DNA from: Dermatophagoides farinae | Taxonomy: Eukaryota; Arthropoda; Arachnida; Sarcoptiformes; Pyroglyphidae | Length of the DNA: 64,000 bases | Assembly: GCF_024713945.1 (NCBI RefSeq) | Contig: NC_134686.1 | Coordinates: 372,001-436,000 of the forward strand | Reading direction: 5' to 3' | Part shown: one piece after another, positions 54,072 to 64,000 of the stretch | Numbering within the stretch: position 1 is the stretch's first letter | Layout of the letters: each line of letters starts with the position of its first letter | Program-made: the position numbers and the translations under genes | Notes under the pieces: generated by a model | Seen by the model: only the letters and a program-made list of their open reading frames with translations | Told to the model about the DNA's origin: nothing | The model's database searches: none

Positions 54072-54125
54072 TGAAAAAGAAATTTACATCATTTCGGTTG
54101 AGATGATGTAAATTTTTCTTTTTCT
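54072..54125. repeat. Imperfect hairpin, about 20-bp arms, 10-base loop
   Basis: GAAAAAGAAATTTACATCAT pairs with ATGATGTAAATTTTTCTTTTTC apart from a 2-base bulge; the loop is TTCGGTTGAG. Size and shape are near the small end for a microRNA precursor, but nothing else supports that. Confidence 0.8.
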
Positions 54126-57100
54126 ACTAATTTGACGAAATTTGTCCCACAAGTATTCAAAATTTGCACGAGTTCTTGTGTTCACTAGGGAGAATTTGAA
54201 TTTAAAAATTTAATTATATTGTGAACACGATATATATAAAAAAATGTGAATGTGATTCACATGACCAACATTTGTGAGTATGCGTGGCTACCCCCTGGTA
54301 TTTGTGATCAAAGTTTGCTCTCATCATCATCACCAACATTTTTTTATTTGATTCGTCTCTTTACATTGAGATTTTTTTTATAGCAGTGGAGATGATCATA
54401 ATGGTGGTGGTGGTGGATGAAGCAAAACATGGAAATAATCTAGTCATCATCATTTTTTTTTAAAAAAGAGAAAGTTTAAAAAAAATTCCAATCGAAATTG
54501 AATGATAATGTAATTGGTAGGTTTGAATTGTGATTAAGAATTTCGCTTAATCGATAATCATTTAAAATTGAGTAATAATGATGATGATGATGATTGAGAA
54601 TTCATTCATATATATATAATAAGTTATTCTTGATTGATTTGAAGAATTTTTTCTCTACTCAAATCAATCGATATATAATTGCCATATCTTTTATTACATT
54701 TTATTGTTGATGATTGCGCCACATTGATTTTTGATCGTATAATAATTTATTTTATATACACATTTCAATGCCAAATTTATGATATTCAAAAACGAAAAAA
54801 AAATGAAAAATTTTTTTTTCAACATCATCCTTAGCATCGTTGCATTTAATGATTGATTTCGAATAGAAAGAAAAAAACAAATAGTTTTGCATCATCATCA
54901 AGCATTTAAAATGCAAAAAAAAAGATGATGCTGCGCCATCTTATTCAACTGGAAAAAAAATGTAATTTCCTTATGGATGAAAAACAAAAAAAACAAAACC
55001 AAATCATTCAGCCATTTCACTTCAGACAATCAACCAGTATCCAAATAATAAACAAAAACAATAGAGAATGGATCAATTGAACACAACACTTTTAAATAAT
55101 CGACGTCATCGATCTGCCATCTCGAATTATGATGATGATGATGATGATTGAAGGCAAAATAAAAAAAAAATGAAATTCAAATTTTTTTTTTCACCGAATG
55201 ACGACATGTGAGAAAATTATTGAGGCCTTGATCATCTGCATTTTTTTTTTTTTTTTGATTCGATTGAATTTCAATCATTCACCATCACCATGATGATGAT
55301 GATGATCTTTTTTTACCTTGTCGTTTATTTTACATCTCAACTATCGTTGTCAAACAAACAAAACAAAACAAAACGAAATGAATATTGGTTCGTCTTTTTC
55401 ACCATTGAAATCAGTTGTGTAAATAGATTTCGAGAACAACAACACATCTTCCTGAATCTTTTCTGGTACGATATGAAGACTGAAAACTATCTGATAAATT
55501 ATCATCTAAAATATTTGACATTTACAGCCCTTGTTTGGCTATAAAATGTGAAAATATTGATGTTTTATAACAAATTATTTTCAATTTTCAAATACGAAAA
55601 AAAACCTATAATTTTCCATCATATCCGATTTGTTGTTGTCGCTATAAACACATGTCTAAATATGATGATTAGATTATTCCTAGTTTGCGGGCGTTTTTTT
55701 TTCTACATCATAATAACTCTGTTCTGTTCTGTTGGATCAACTTGTCATAACCGAAAATGAAACGCACACACACACACACACAAAAATGTTCCAATTTATT
55801 GGCATAAATTTTTTTTCCTGCCTCTATCTGTATTTATATCTGGATTAAAACTGACAAACGAAAAAAAAAAATTTCATTTTTTATTTCTGTTCATTGAAAA
55901 CAAATCAAATCAAGCAGAATGAACTTTGAATTTTTTTTTTTATGTTTTTCGTTTGTGTGTGTGTGTGTGTGTATGTGTAGGTAGGAGAATTTCACATCTG
56001 TGTAAAAAAAAAAGGTTTTCTCGTAATTGGCACTTTTGCTTGTTTTTTTTGTTCATTCATTCATTTATTTGTTTGATAATTTATTTGATTTTGGGCAATG
56101 AAAAAATTTTCAATTTATGAAACATAATAACATAATGTATTTTGAAGGTTTTGAAAAATGAAAAAAAAAAATTTTAAGCCGACAATTTCCGGACAAATAT
56201 TTTGTTTTTGACATTGTTTAAATTGCTTTGTGGCGACACTTTACTTTCACTCTTTCCGGCTAGTTTTGTTTTCATTGGCCAGTTATTTGCATTTTTTTTT
56301 TTTGTTTGTGTGTGTGCAAAGTAAACATCATTTTTGTGCTATATTTGCTCGCGCACACACACACACACCACAACACGCACAATCTAGTTTTTTTTCCACT
56401 GCAACAAGTTAATAATCACGGTTTTTATTTTTTTTTTTTTTTTGGAATGAAAATCTTTTTTTTTTTTTTTTTTTGGCGATTCTCCAAATGTTCAATTGGC
56501 CATCACGATGATGATGATGATGATGATCACATAACCACCAACCAAACGAAACAAAAAAAAACAACAAAACAAAACAAAAAAAACGATAACGATCGATAAT
56601 AATAGAGAAAAAAAATGAAATGAAATTGACCGAATAAATAATAATAATAAAAAAAAACAATCCGGAAGCGTGTCTAACTCGATTTTGAACATCATCACTA
56701 TCATGGACAATGGCCATTTTTTTTATTACAGCGCACATTCATTTCATTTATCAATGGCCATTATGTCGTATGAATAATCGCTATTTAGTCAGTTGTTCCT
56801 GTATGTTTTGTTTTGTAATCGACAAGTAACGATCATCAATACATTTATTATATTTTTGTTTGTTGGACTATAACAACAACAATAATAACAGGAAAATATG
56901 AAAAAAAACGACAATATCGATATCGATAATTTTCTCAATCGATGTCTTCTGCCGGCGATTGTATGATGAAAATGATGACCGTACATGGGTTAAATTGAAA
57001 TAACATCCATCACACACACACACAGAATCACGCGATAAAGAATTTCCGTATTTTTTTAAAAAGAAAATTAGATTGCAATCATTTTGATTAAAAAAAGTAA

Positions 57101-58354
57101 TGCGAAAATCAATCAATTATTAGATAAAATAAAGCTTGAAGGTTTTTTTTTCTGTCTGCTTAGTTAACTTTTTTCTTTCTTTCTTTGATTTTCAATTATC
57201 GATCACCGATTGTGAATCATGATTTTAATTTTATTTTTTCTTTCCACCATCCTTTGAACCCTCTCTCTCTCTTTCTCTCATATTTGACCTTTTTTGATTG
57301 CCGATTTTATCTATAATAATAATTGATTTGATGTTCATTATTGCATTCGTGGTCATTAGTTTATGCATCATGGTTTTTTTTTTGTTCTTAAGCGGAAGAA
57401 ATTCTTGTTTATAAATATTAATAAATCCTTTTTTTCCTGCATTTTCAAATTCAAAGGCAAAAAAAGGGGTAATCGATCCTTTGATTTAAATTTTAATTTT
57501 TTTTCCACCGAAAAAAAAACCTTGAAACAAAAAAGTTACCTTTATTTTTGCCAAGGTCAACATAATCATCATCATTATCATTACGGATGACAATGTCCTC
57601 ATCATCATCATCATTAGGGAAATTTTCAATTTGATTGTCTCCATTGTGTATGTATTTGTCTGTCGATATAGATACAATGTCAATCGCTACAGGGTGATGA
57701 CATCGTTGTTATTCATTGTGAATCAAGTCAACTACTTGTTGTTGAATTAATTTGTCACATTTCGGAAATCTCTTTCTTAATGAAATGCATTATCATGGAA
57801 ATTGATGTTATTGACGATGATGATGATGATGATGATAATGATGATTGCGACGACCTTCCGAATACTGTTGAAAATTTCAAATTTAAATTTAATTTGATTT
57901 GATCATTTTATTTGAAAAACATCAATGTATTCAATATGTGAATGTGTCATTTTTTTCCTTTTATTTCATTTTATTGAATGAATGATGGTCAATTTGGTTA
58001 AACACAGAGGTGTTTAATTCCATTCAAATTGATTGAAAATTTGTTTTCTTGTTTTTTTTTGTTCCAGAAATCACGTGTTAAATATAATTTTTATTTTTTC
58101 ACCTACATCTTGATAACGAAATCTCGCACACTTGCAAAAAAAAAATATTATTATTAACAAGGTGTCAATGAGCTGTTGTTGTTGTTTTTGTTGTGAATTC
58201 CATTAACGAAAAAAAAAATAAAAAATAATCAACAACAACAAAATGATTATGACAGCCGCCCTCAGTAGTAGTTGTATACCTTGAGACAAATTTTGTTGCT
58301 AGCTTGTTTTTTTTTTTTTTTTTTGATTATTTGTTTATTTGATTATTTCATTTG

Positions 58355-58359
58355 ATTTG
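58355..58359. repeat. Target-site duplication (left), ATTTG
   Basis: The 5 bases before the left LTR are ATTTG, repeated exactly at 62817-62821 after the right LTR. Five base pairs is the usual copia duplication length. Confidence 0.95.
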
Positions 58360-58656
58360 TGTTAACAAATTAGTCATCGATCATGTAAATTGAACGTTGA
58401 TCATATGAATTATTGTCAGTGCGCCTGTGTGTTGATATGGCTACAAATATATAAAAGACATTGCTCGATTAACCATGCCGCGATTGGTCTTGATATGATT
58501 GCTCTCGTCTTCTCTCTCTTTTCTTGATCTAAAATATTGTTTGTGCTTTGTAAATTCATTTTTATTATCATTATCATTTTTCTTCTACAATAAATTATCT
58601 TTATTATTATTTCTATATCGATTGTGATTGTGCATCTGTTCATCAAATAAACAACA
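58360..58656 (+). repeat. Left LTR
   Basis: 297 bp, starting TGTTAACAAAT and ending AAACAACA. It contains a TATA-like TATATAAAAG at 58448-58457 that could set the RNA start, and AATAAA hexamers at 58589-58594 and 58646-58651 that could act for polyadenylation in the other LTR. Confidence 0.95.
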
Positions 58657-58668
58657 GGTTATGGGTCC
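58657..58668 (+). other. Primer binding site, initiator tRNA-Met anticodon region
   Basis: GGTTATGGGTCC follows the LTR with no gap. It differs at one position from GGTTATGGGCCC, the complement of the anticodon-loop region of insect initiator tRNA-Met, which is the primer mode known for Drosophila copia (a tRNA half rather than its 3' end). The Gag start codon at 58661 lies inside this site. Confidence 0.8.
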
Positions 58669-61600
58669 TTCATGTCATTCAGCTGCACCGAAAATCACTG
58701 TGCTTAACGATTCATCGTTTCAACGCTGGAATGTCGAAATTGAATCAGCTCTTCGGAGTCTCGATCTATGGAAATACGTTGAAGAAAAGTATGACGATAA
58801 AAGCCAAGATAAAGAAATGTATGCGGCCAAAAATTTACTGTACAGTTCCTTGGATGATGATAATCATGACAGAATTATCGGTTGCAAAACAGCAAAAGAA
58901 ATTTATCAAACATTGAAATCGTATCATCAAGGATCGTCATCGGCGGAACTCGACAATTTGATGCTGAAGTTTTATTCGATTACGTGGTCTGATTGTGCCA
59001 AAGATACTTTTCGGAAAATACGGTCGGTTGCCTCAGAATTGCTTACCAAGGGCAAGGAATTGACGGATGGTGAAAAATGTTCAAAAGTATTGTCCATTCT
59101 TCCGCCAAAGTTTGAATCAATAAAGAATAGTATCGAAGCTATACGCTTGAGTTCTGGCACACGTATGACATTCAATCAGCTGGAACAATTTGTCACCGGG
59201 TCCATGACGGCTAAAGCTGGTGAAAAGAGAGAGAGCGAAGTCAAGAAAGAGCCCGAGACCAAGAATCTGTTGGCCATGGCTAGACGGAAGAAAAATTTCC
59301 GGTGTTTCAAATGTCACAAAGAAGGACATATTCGCAAGAATTGTCCGTTGTTAAAAAATTCGAATGAATCAAAGGATTCGAAGCCGAAAGTGACATTGAT
59401 GGCCTTGTCAAAAGCTGGTATAGCGGATAGACCGGAAGTGATGCCGAAACCATCGTATGATGACGACTACCAATATTGTGAAATATTTGCCGATGGTGGT
59501 GCCAGTGTCCATACATTTAATGATCGGAAATATTTCATTGATATCGAACCGTATAATGGAGCTGAAATCACGTCTCCTGGTGGCATTAGCCATGCGTCCG
59601 GTATTGGGTCAGTCGAGTTGGAATGTCATGATGGTAAAAATTGGACGATTGTTACGTTAACGAATTCGTTATTGATCGAAAAATCTCCAATGAACATGAT
59701 ATCGCTTGGTCAATTATCGAAACATCGAAATATACATTTTGGCGGTGATTTTAATTGTACGGTTATTTATCGAGATGGCAAACCATTGATTTATGCTGAT
59801 CGTTCACAGAAATATACAAATGTGTACGAGGTCCGTGCCAGAATACCGAAGAAACGAGTAATCATGATGGCTGTTGGTGAAAGTTTGGCCGTGTGGCACG
59901 AAAGATATAATCATGTTGATGCCAGAACAATTTTATCGATGGCGAACAAATCGTTGGTTGGTGGACTACCGACAAAGTTGAACAATGACATGGGATTTTG
60001 TAAATCGTGTTGTAATGGCAAATTGATTGAATCATGTCATCCATCGGTATTGAACAAAAAGCACGTTAAGGCTGGTGAATATATCCATATGGATATTGGC
60101 GGATATGTCAAAGAAATGTCAATCCATCATAATCGATACTTTTTGCTGTGTGTGGACGATTTTTCGGGCTATCTTAAGACGTTCTTCATGAAGGAGAGAT
60201 CCGAAGTGTTGGCCAAATTTAAGCGTCTGCTGAACGAGGTACGCCTAGAAACTGGTAACGAGGTACGATGTCTACGTAGTGATCGTGGTACGGAATTCAC
60301 ATCAAATCAGTTTAAAAATCTGGTTGAAGACAATGGTATCGTTCATCAGTTTGCTACCGTCGGAACACCACAACAAAATGGTAAGGCCGAACGTAACATT
60401 CGTACGTTGGTAGAACATGCTGTTGCCGCTCTTACTGGTAAAAATCTACCCCACCGGCTTTGGGACGAGGCGATAAACCAAACAGCATATACGCAAAATC
60501 GATTATTGAATTCAAAAGGGGTGGTTCCCTACACATTATGGTTTGGCCGGAAACCAAATGTATCGCATCTTCGAATTTTCGGATCAGTCGGTGAGATGTT
60601 GATCAAAAATGATAACAAGTTCGATGGTCGCTCGAAGCCCGTGGTGTTGGTTGGCTATGATGGTGAATCCATATACCGATGCTACGATCGTAAGGCTGGA
60701 CAAATAGAGCTGTCATCGACGGTAAAATGGCAAGAGACACCGAGCTCGAAAGCCGTAAGCCCTATCTTAATGATAGAACCGACTAATCTTTCTGTTCCAG
60801 GGACATCGGAGAAATCTGATAAACCTGATGATAATCCAATTACCGACATTGATGATGATGCTGACGACATTAACCAAACAGGGGAGATAAATGATAAGCC
60901 TCGTGGCCGACCTATTGGTTCGAAAAATAAGCGACATGTATTGGATCCTGACAAATTGGCGTCATTACGACCACGTAAAATTCTTGGGTTAGCGGTGGCT
61001 GGATCAGCGCCAAATTCATTCAACGACGCAAGAAATTGTGTCGAAGCTAACAAATGGAAAGAATCGATGGAGTCAGAATACCAGGCGCTTATTGACAATG
61101 ATACGTGGGACCTTGTACCTCGACCGGAAAATAAGACTGTCATTTCTGTAAAATGGTTGTATCGTATAAAGGACGATGGTCGATATAAATCTCGGCTCGT
61201 AGCTCGTGGTTTCGAAGCTGATGATGATGATTTATGGAACAACTATGCTCCTGTGGTTAATACTGATACGACTCGACTAGTCTTTTCAATTATCGCTACT
61301 TATGATATGGATATAATCCAATTTGATGTTTCGACCGCCTTCCTGAATGGTTTTATTGACCATGATGTGTATATCGAACAACCTCATGGTTTCAACGATG
61401 GAAGCGATAATGTTTGTAAATTAAAACGTGGCTTGTATGGCTTGAAAGAGAGCCCCAAAGCATGGAACAAACGTTTTGACGAAATCATAACGAAATATGG
61501 ACTTACACCATCGAAATTTGATCCCTGTTTATATTATAAACATATTGGCGAAATTTTTACAATCGTAATTTTATATGTCGACGATGGAATCATATGTTCG

Positions 61601-62398
61601 ACCGATTTCAATGAATCAACAAAAATATTTAATTATTTGAATCGATATTTCAAGGTAAACCGAGTGGATACTGAAATTTATGTTGGTATTCAATACCAAA
61701 GAGATCGACAAAATCGGCAAATCCATTTATCTCAACCTAAGTATTCATTGGCGAAGTTAAAGGCATTTGGAATGGAAAATTCCCATGTTGTTCGATCACC
61801 AGGATCCACCGATGATCTGTATGTGGAATCACCTGAAAATAATGACTATCCATACCGACAAGCTATTGGAAGTCTATTGTATTTGTCAACCAAAACGCGA
61901 CCCGATCTATGTTTTATTGTGTCATTGCTGGCTCGGTTTGTGGTCAAACCGTTAGATGTACATGTGAAAGCTGTTAAACGAATCTTTCGGTATCTTGCTG
62001 GCACACAGAATTTTGGTATACGTTTGGGCGCCAATAATCCTATGATGTTAAGTGCATTTTCCGATGCTGACTTGGCTGGTCGCAAAATTGATCGAAAAAC
62101 AACATCCGGATATGTGGTGATGGTAAATGGACCGATACTATGGCGCACCAAAACACAAAAAATGGTGGTGGATAACACGTCTGAGGCTGAATTTATCGCC
62201 TGTAGTATGTGTTCAAAAGAAGTTCGCTCCGTCATGAATATTCTACACGAACTTCAAATCGACATTGAACGACCGACCATTTACGTTGATAATCAATCAG
62301 CTATTGTACAGTTGAATCAATTAGCATTTCCTTCGAAATTGAAACATATCGACATAAAGTATCACATAGTCAGACAATTGGTACGTGATAATAATTGA
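58661..62398 (+). CDS. Copia Gag-Pol polyprotein
   Basis: One 1245-residue frame. Order: Gag with UBN2-type capsid region (about 10-200); CCHC zinc knuckle CFKCHKEGHIRKNC (from residue 215); aspartic protease with active site DGGAS (from 278), where copia proteins normally have DSGA or DTGA; integrase zinc motif starting WHERYNH (His413) then CKSC; integrase core Asp478, Asp541 (RSDRGTEF) and Glu577 (GKAERN); reverse transcriptase with FDVSTAFLNG and YVDD (972-975); RNase H starting SDADLAG (Asp1135) through SEAEF to HIDIKYH. It stops at 62396-62398 where related proteins continue for about 40 residues; that continuation is present in the +1 frame. The ATG at 58661 is the first in frame, five bases after the LTR. 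Gag and Pol are in one frame, as in copia. Confidence 0.95.
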   Translation: MGPSCHSAAPKITVLNDSSFQRWNVEIESALRSLDLWKYVEEKYDDKSQDKEMYAAKNLLYSSLDDDNHDRIIGCKTAKEIYQTLKSYHQGSSSAELDNLMLKFYSITWSDCAKDTFRKIRSVASELLTKGKELTDGEKCSKVLSILPPKFESIKNSIEAIRLSSGTRMTFNQLEQFVTGSMTAKAGEKRESEVKKEPETKNLLAMARRKKNFRCFKCHKEGHIRKNCPLLKNSNESKDSKPKVTLMALSKAGIADRPEVMPKPSYDDDYQYCEIFADGGASVHTFNDRKYFIDIEPYNGAEITSPGGISHASGIGSVELECHDGKNWTIVTLTNSLLIEKSPMNMISLGQLSKHRNIHFGGDFNCTVIYRDGKPLIYADRSQKYTNVYEVRARIPKKRVIMMAVGESLAVWHERYNHVDARTILSMANKSLVGGLPTKLNNDMGFCKSCCNGKLIESCHPSVLNKKHVKAGEYIHMDIGGYVKEMSIHHNRYFLLCVDDFSGYLKTFFMKERSEVLAKFKRLLNEVRLETGNEVRCLRSDRGTEFTSNQFKNLVEDNGIVHQFATVGTPQQNGKAERNIRTLVEHAVAALTGKNLPHRLWDEAINQTAYTQNRLLNSKGVVPYTLWFGRKPNVSHLRIFGSVGEMLIKNDNKFDGRSKPVVLVGYDGESIYRCYDRKAGQIELSSTVKWQETPSSKAVSPILMIEPTNLSVPGTSEKSDKPDDNPITDIDDDADDINQTGEINDKPRGRPIGSKNKRHVLDPDKLASLRPRKILGLAVAGSAPNSFNDARNCVEANKWKESMESEYQALIDNDTWDLVPRPENKTVISVKWLYRIKDDGRYKSRLVARGFEADDDDLWNNYAPVVNTDTTRLVFSIIATYDMDIIQFDVSTAFLNGFIDHDVYIEQPHGFNDGSDNVCKLKRGLYGLKESPKAWNKRFDEIITKYGLTPSKFDPCLYYKHIGEIFTIVILYVDDGIICSTDFNESTKIFNYLNRYFKVNRVDTEIYVGIQYQRDRQNRQIHLSQPKYSLAKLKAFGMENSHVVRSPGSTDDLYVESPENNDYPYRQAIGSLLYLSTKTRPDLCFIVSLLARFVVKPLDVHVKAVKRIFRYLAGTQNFGIRLGANNPMMLSAFSDADLAGRKIDRKTTSGYVVMVNGPILWRTKTQKMVVDNTSEAEFIACSMCSKEVRSVMNILHELQIDIERPTIYVDNQSAIVQLNQLAFPSKLKHIDIKYHIVRQLVRDNN

Positions 62399-62525
62399 TG
62401 TTTCTTGGATCGACACAACGAAACAATTGGCTGATTGGTTAACCAAAGTCCTATTGCCCGAAAAACATGAACGAATGATAAAACTGTGGAATATGATTGA
62501 CATATCGATGACAGGGGAGTGTTAA
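62394..62525 (+). pseudogene. Displaced C-terminal end of copia RNase H (+1 frame)
   Basis: Directly after the Gag-Pol frame ends, the +1 frame reads on for 43 codons to a TAA at 62523-62525 inside the right LTR and includes the expected QLADWLTKVLLP-type motif (LADxLTK is conserved at copia ends). One surplus base in the AATAAT run at 62390-62395 accounts for the break. It is either a mutation in this copy, a sequencing error, or a programmed frameshift. Confidence 0.8.
62513..62519 (+). other. Polypurine tract
   Basis: AGGGGAG directly abuts the right LTR start at 62520, the position where plus-strand priming must occur. It is short, as in many copia elements. Confidence 0.75.
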
Positions 62526-62816
62526 CAAATTAGTCATCGATCATGTAAATTGAACGTTGATCATATGAATTATTGTCAGTGCGCCTGTGTGTTGATATGG
62601 CTACAAATATATAAAAGACATTGCTCGATTAACCATGCCGCGATTGGTCTTGATATGATTGCTCTCGTCTTCTCTCTCTTTTCTTGATCTAAAATATTGT
62701 TTGTGCTTTGTAAATTCATTTTTATTATCATTATCATTTTTCTTCTACAATAAATTATCTTTATTATTATTTCTATATCGATTGTGATTGTGCATCTGTT
62801 CATCAAATAAACAACA
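62520..62816 (+). repeat. Right LTR
   Basis: 297 bp, no difference from the left LTR seen on reading. Followed by ATTTG at 62817-62821. Confidence 0.95.
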
Positions 62817-62821
62817 ATTTG
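62817..62821. repeat. Target-site duplication (right), ATTTG
   Basis: Exact copy of 58355-58359, showing one insertion event with no later rearrangement. Confidence 0.95.
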
Positions 62822-64000
62822 TGAGTTAATCGATATTTTTTTCTCTGATCGATTGATGTATCCGTTTTAATGGAAATTTTATCCATGTTTCTTCAAACAA
62901 ACATTTTTTATTATTATTATTATTATTTCAAGGCAATGAATTGATGTTGTATGTATGTTGATGTTTTCAATCATTTGACAGGTGAATGATTGGTGTTTTT
63001 TTTTTTCTTTCTCTAGTTCTCTGGAACACACACACACACACAAAAACTGATTTTAATATTCCAAATTTGTCCATTTTTGTTTGTGTTTTTAATTGAGCCA
63101 ACAATTTTTTTTTCTCAATCCAAATAGGTGTGTGTGTGTGTGTGTATGATTAGTGGGGACTGAAATGGATCGATATTCGATATTTGTTCTCATTTGATGG
63201 CCTTGACATTTTCATGTGACGTGTTTTCCATGATTTTTAAATTTTACTTTTCATAAGAAATGAAAATTTCGTTCATTTATTTTTTTTTTGTTGTGTAAAT
63301 AAACAAAACGGAAATCAACAACCAAACACACACACACACACAAAAAAAAAAACACATGAACAGTGAAATGGTAGTTTATATGCTCATTTGTTGTTTTTTT
63401 CTTGGTTGACCGGTCACTCTCGGTATTGTTTTGTGTAATGGCAAGAAAAAATCAACAACAACAACAACAAATACCCAATTACAATGGCTAATCAAATTTA
63501 TTATTCATAATAACACGATTACCGAATCGGTAAAATGATGCACACCAATTTTCTTTACTTTGATATCCTTGATAATAACCAAATTGGAAATTGTTTCCTA
63601 GTGTTGCAAAAGTTTAGAATCGTCGATTGAAAATTCAAAAAAAAAAAAAATTTTTTTTTTGCTGTTGTTGTCTGATAAAAACACAACAAAAAAAAATTTT
63701 CATTCGTCGACATCCAGGAAGCGATTTATATTCGTTGACTGTGTGTGTGTGTGTGTGTGTGTGTAATCATGAGATGATGAGGCCAAACATCTACTACAGA
63801 GTCAATATAGCCATTACGATGAATAATGATAATGAGTGTGATTAAAAGATGAATGAATGCTTTGAAAGTTTGCTTAGAATTACCGTTATTAGAAAAAAAA
63901 GAGGGAAAAAAAGTGTTAAATGTTAATTAAGATGATGATAAAACAAAAACACTGTCTTTCTTCTTCTGGAAATCTCTATCTTTTTTTCACTCACAGATAT
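62822..64000. other. Gene-free AT-rich flank
   Basis: Microsatellite-rich sequence of the same kind as before the retrotransposon: ATT run 62912-62928, CA runs near 63028-63041 and 63327-63342, (GT)n at 63128-63145 and 63741-63764. No gene recognised. Confidence 0.6.

Larger units (their letters stand above)
46000..58359. other. Gene-free region, microsatellite-rich
   Basis: 12.4 kb with no supported gene. Holds (CA)n 46549-46572 and 50337-50360, an ATC array at 51381-51410, (GTT)n 51800-51823, (GT)n 53601-53628, long poly-T tracts near 56427-56443 and 56456-56474, and many GAT runs. The best non-repetitive translations (about 49300-49449 on +, about 49059-49247 on -) match nothing I recognise. 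Confidence 0.5.
58360..62816 (+). mobile_element. Ty1/copia LTR retrotransposon, recent and nearly intact (4457 bp)
   Basis: Complete element: 297-bp LTRs at 58360-58656 and 62520-62816, identical as far as I can read them; TGTT...AACA ends; perfect ATTTG duplication; primer site directly after the left LTR; polypurine AGGGGAG directly before the right LTR; and one long Gag-Pol frame in the copia order protease, integrase, reverse transcriptase, RNase H. Integrase before reverse transcriptase separates copia from gypsy elements. Identical LTRs show the insertion is young. One frame break near the RNase H end is the only visible defect. Confidence 0.97.

Noticed and set aside
58416-58646. Minus-strand 76-codon frame, repeated at 62576-62806
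   Set aside because: Antisense shadow within the two LTRs.
60682-61242. 186-codon minus-strand frame
   Set aside because: Antisense to the copia Gag-Pol frame, which has clear motifs.

Overview
This is eukaryotic nuclear DNA from a compact, very AT-rich genome. Short spliced introns (about 65-125 bp), GT/AG splice sites, long poly-A and poly-T runs and very dense GT, CT, GAT and CAA microsatellites fit a small arthropod. My best guess is an astigmatan mite such as a dust or scab mite; this is inferred from style and protein similarity, not from a diagnostic marker.

Positions 1-6403 hold the only clear cellular genes, all on the + strand. First come the last six exons of a PP2A B56 (gamma/delta class) regulatory subunit gene, whose 5' part lies before the window. 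Next is a two-exon testis-specific serine kinase (TSSK)-like kinase. Last is an intronless casein-kinase-1-family protein whose catalytic residues are altered, so it is probably a pseudokinase. All three belong to protein-phosphorylation control, but nothing shows they act together. The two kinases lie head to tail about 180 bp apart and may share a male-germline role (inference from TSSK family biology).

Positions 9788-17930 are a repeat-rich block. An inactive DNA transposon with long terminal inverted repeats (9788-12878) keeps a frameshifted piggyBac-like transposase C-terminus. It is interrupted by a second element (10216-11913) with hAT-type ends and an 8-bp target duplication, whose body is two opposed arrays of a 42-bp repeat, i.e. 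a fold-back architecture. A 156-bp hAT-type MITE follows (13244-13399). After it come perfect palindromes and a 0.98-kb duplicated segment flanking a 44-bp hairpin-bearing tandem repeat.

Positions 17931-58359 contain no gene I can support, apart from one possible terminal exon at 23432-23651. The stretch is AT-rich, microsatellite-laden DNA that could be introns of large genes, long intergenic DNA, or both.

Positions 58360-62816 are an almost intact Ty1/copia retrotransposon. Its two 297-bp LTRs appear identical, its target duplication is perfect (ATTTG), its primer site matches the anticodon region of initiator tRNA-Met, and it has one long Gag-Pol frame that stops just short of the usual RNase H end, with the remainder in the +1 frame. 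It is a recent insertion. The rest, to 64000, is microsatellite-rich DNA without a recognisable gene.
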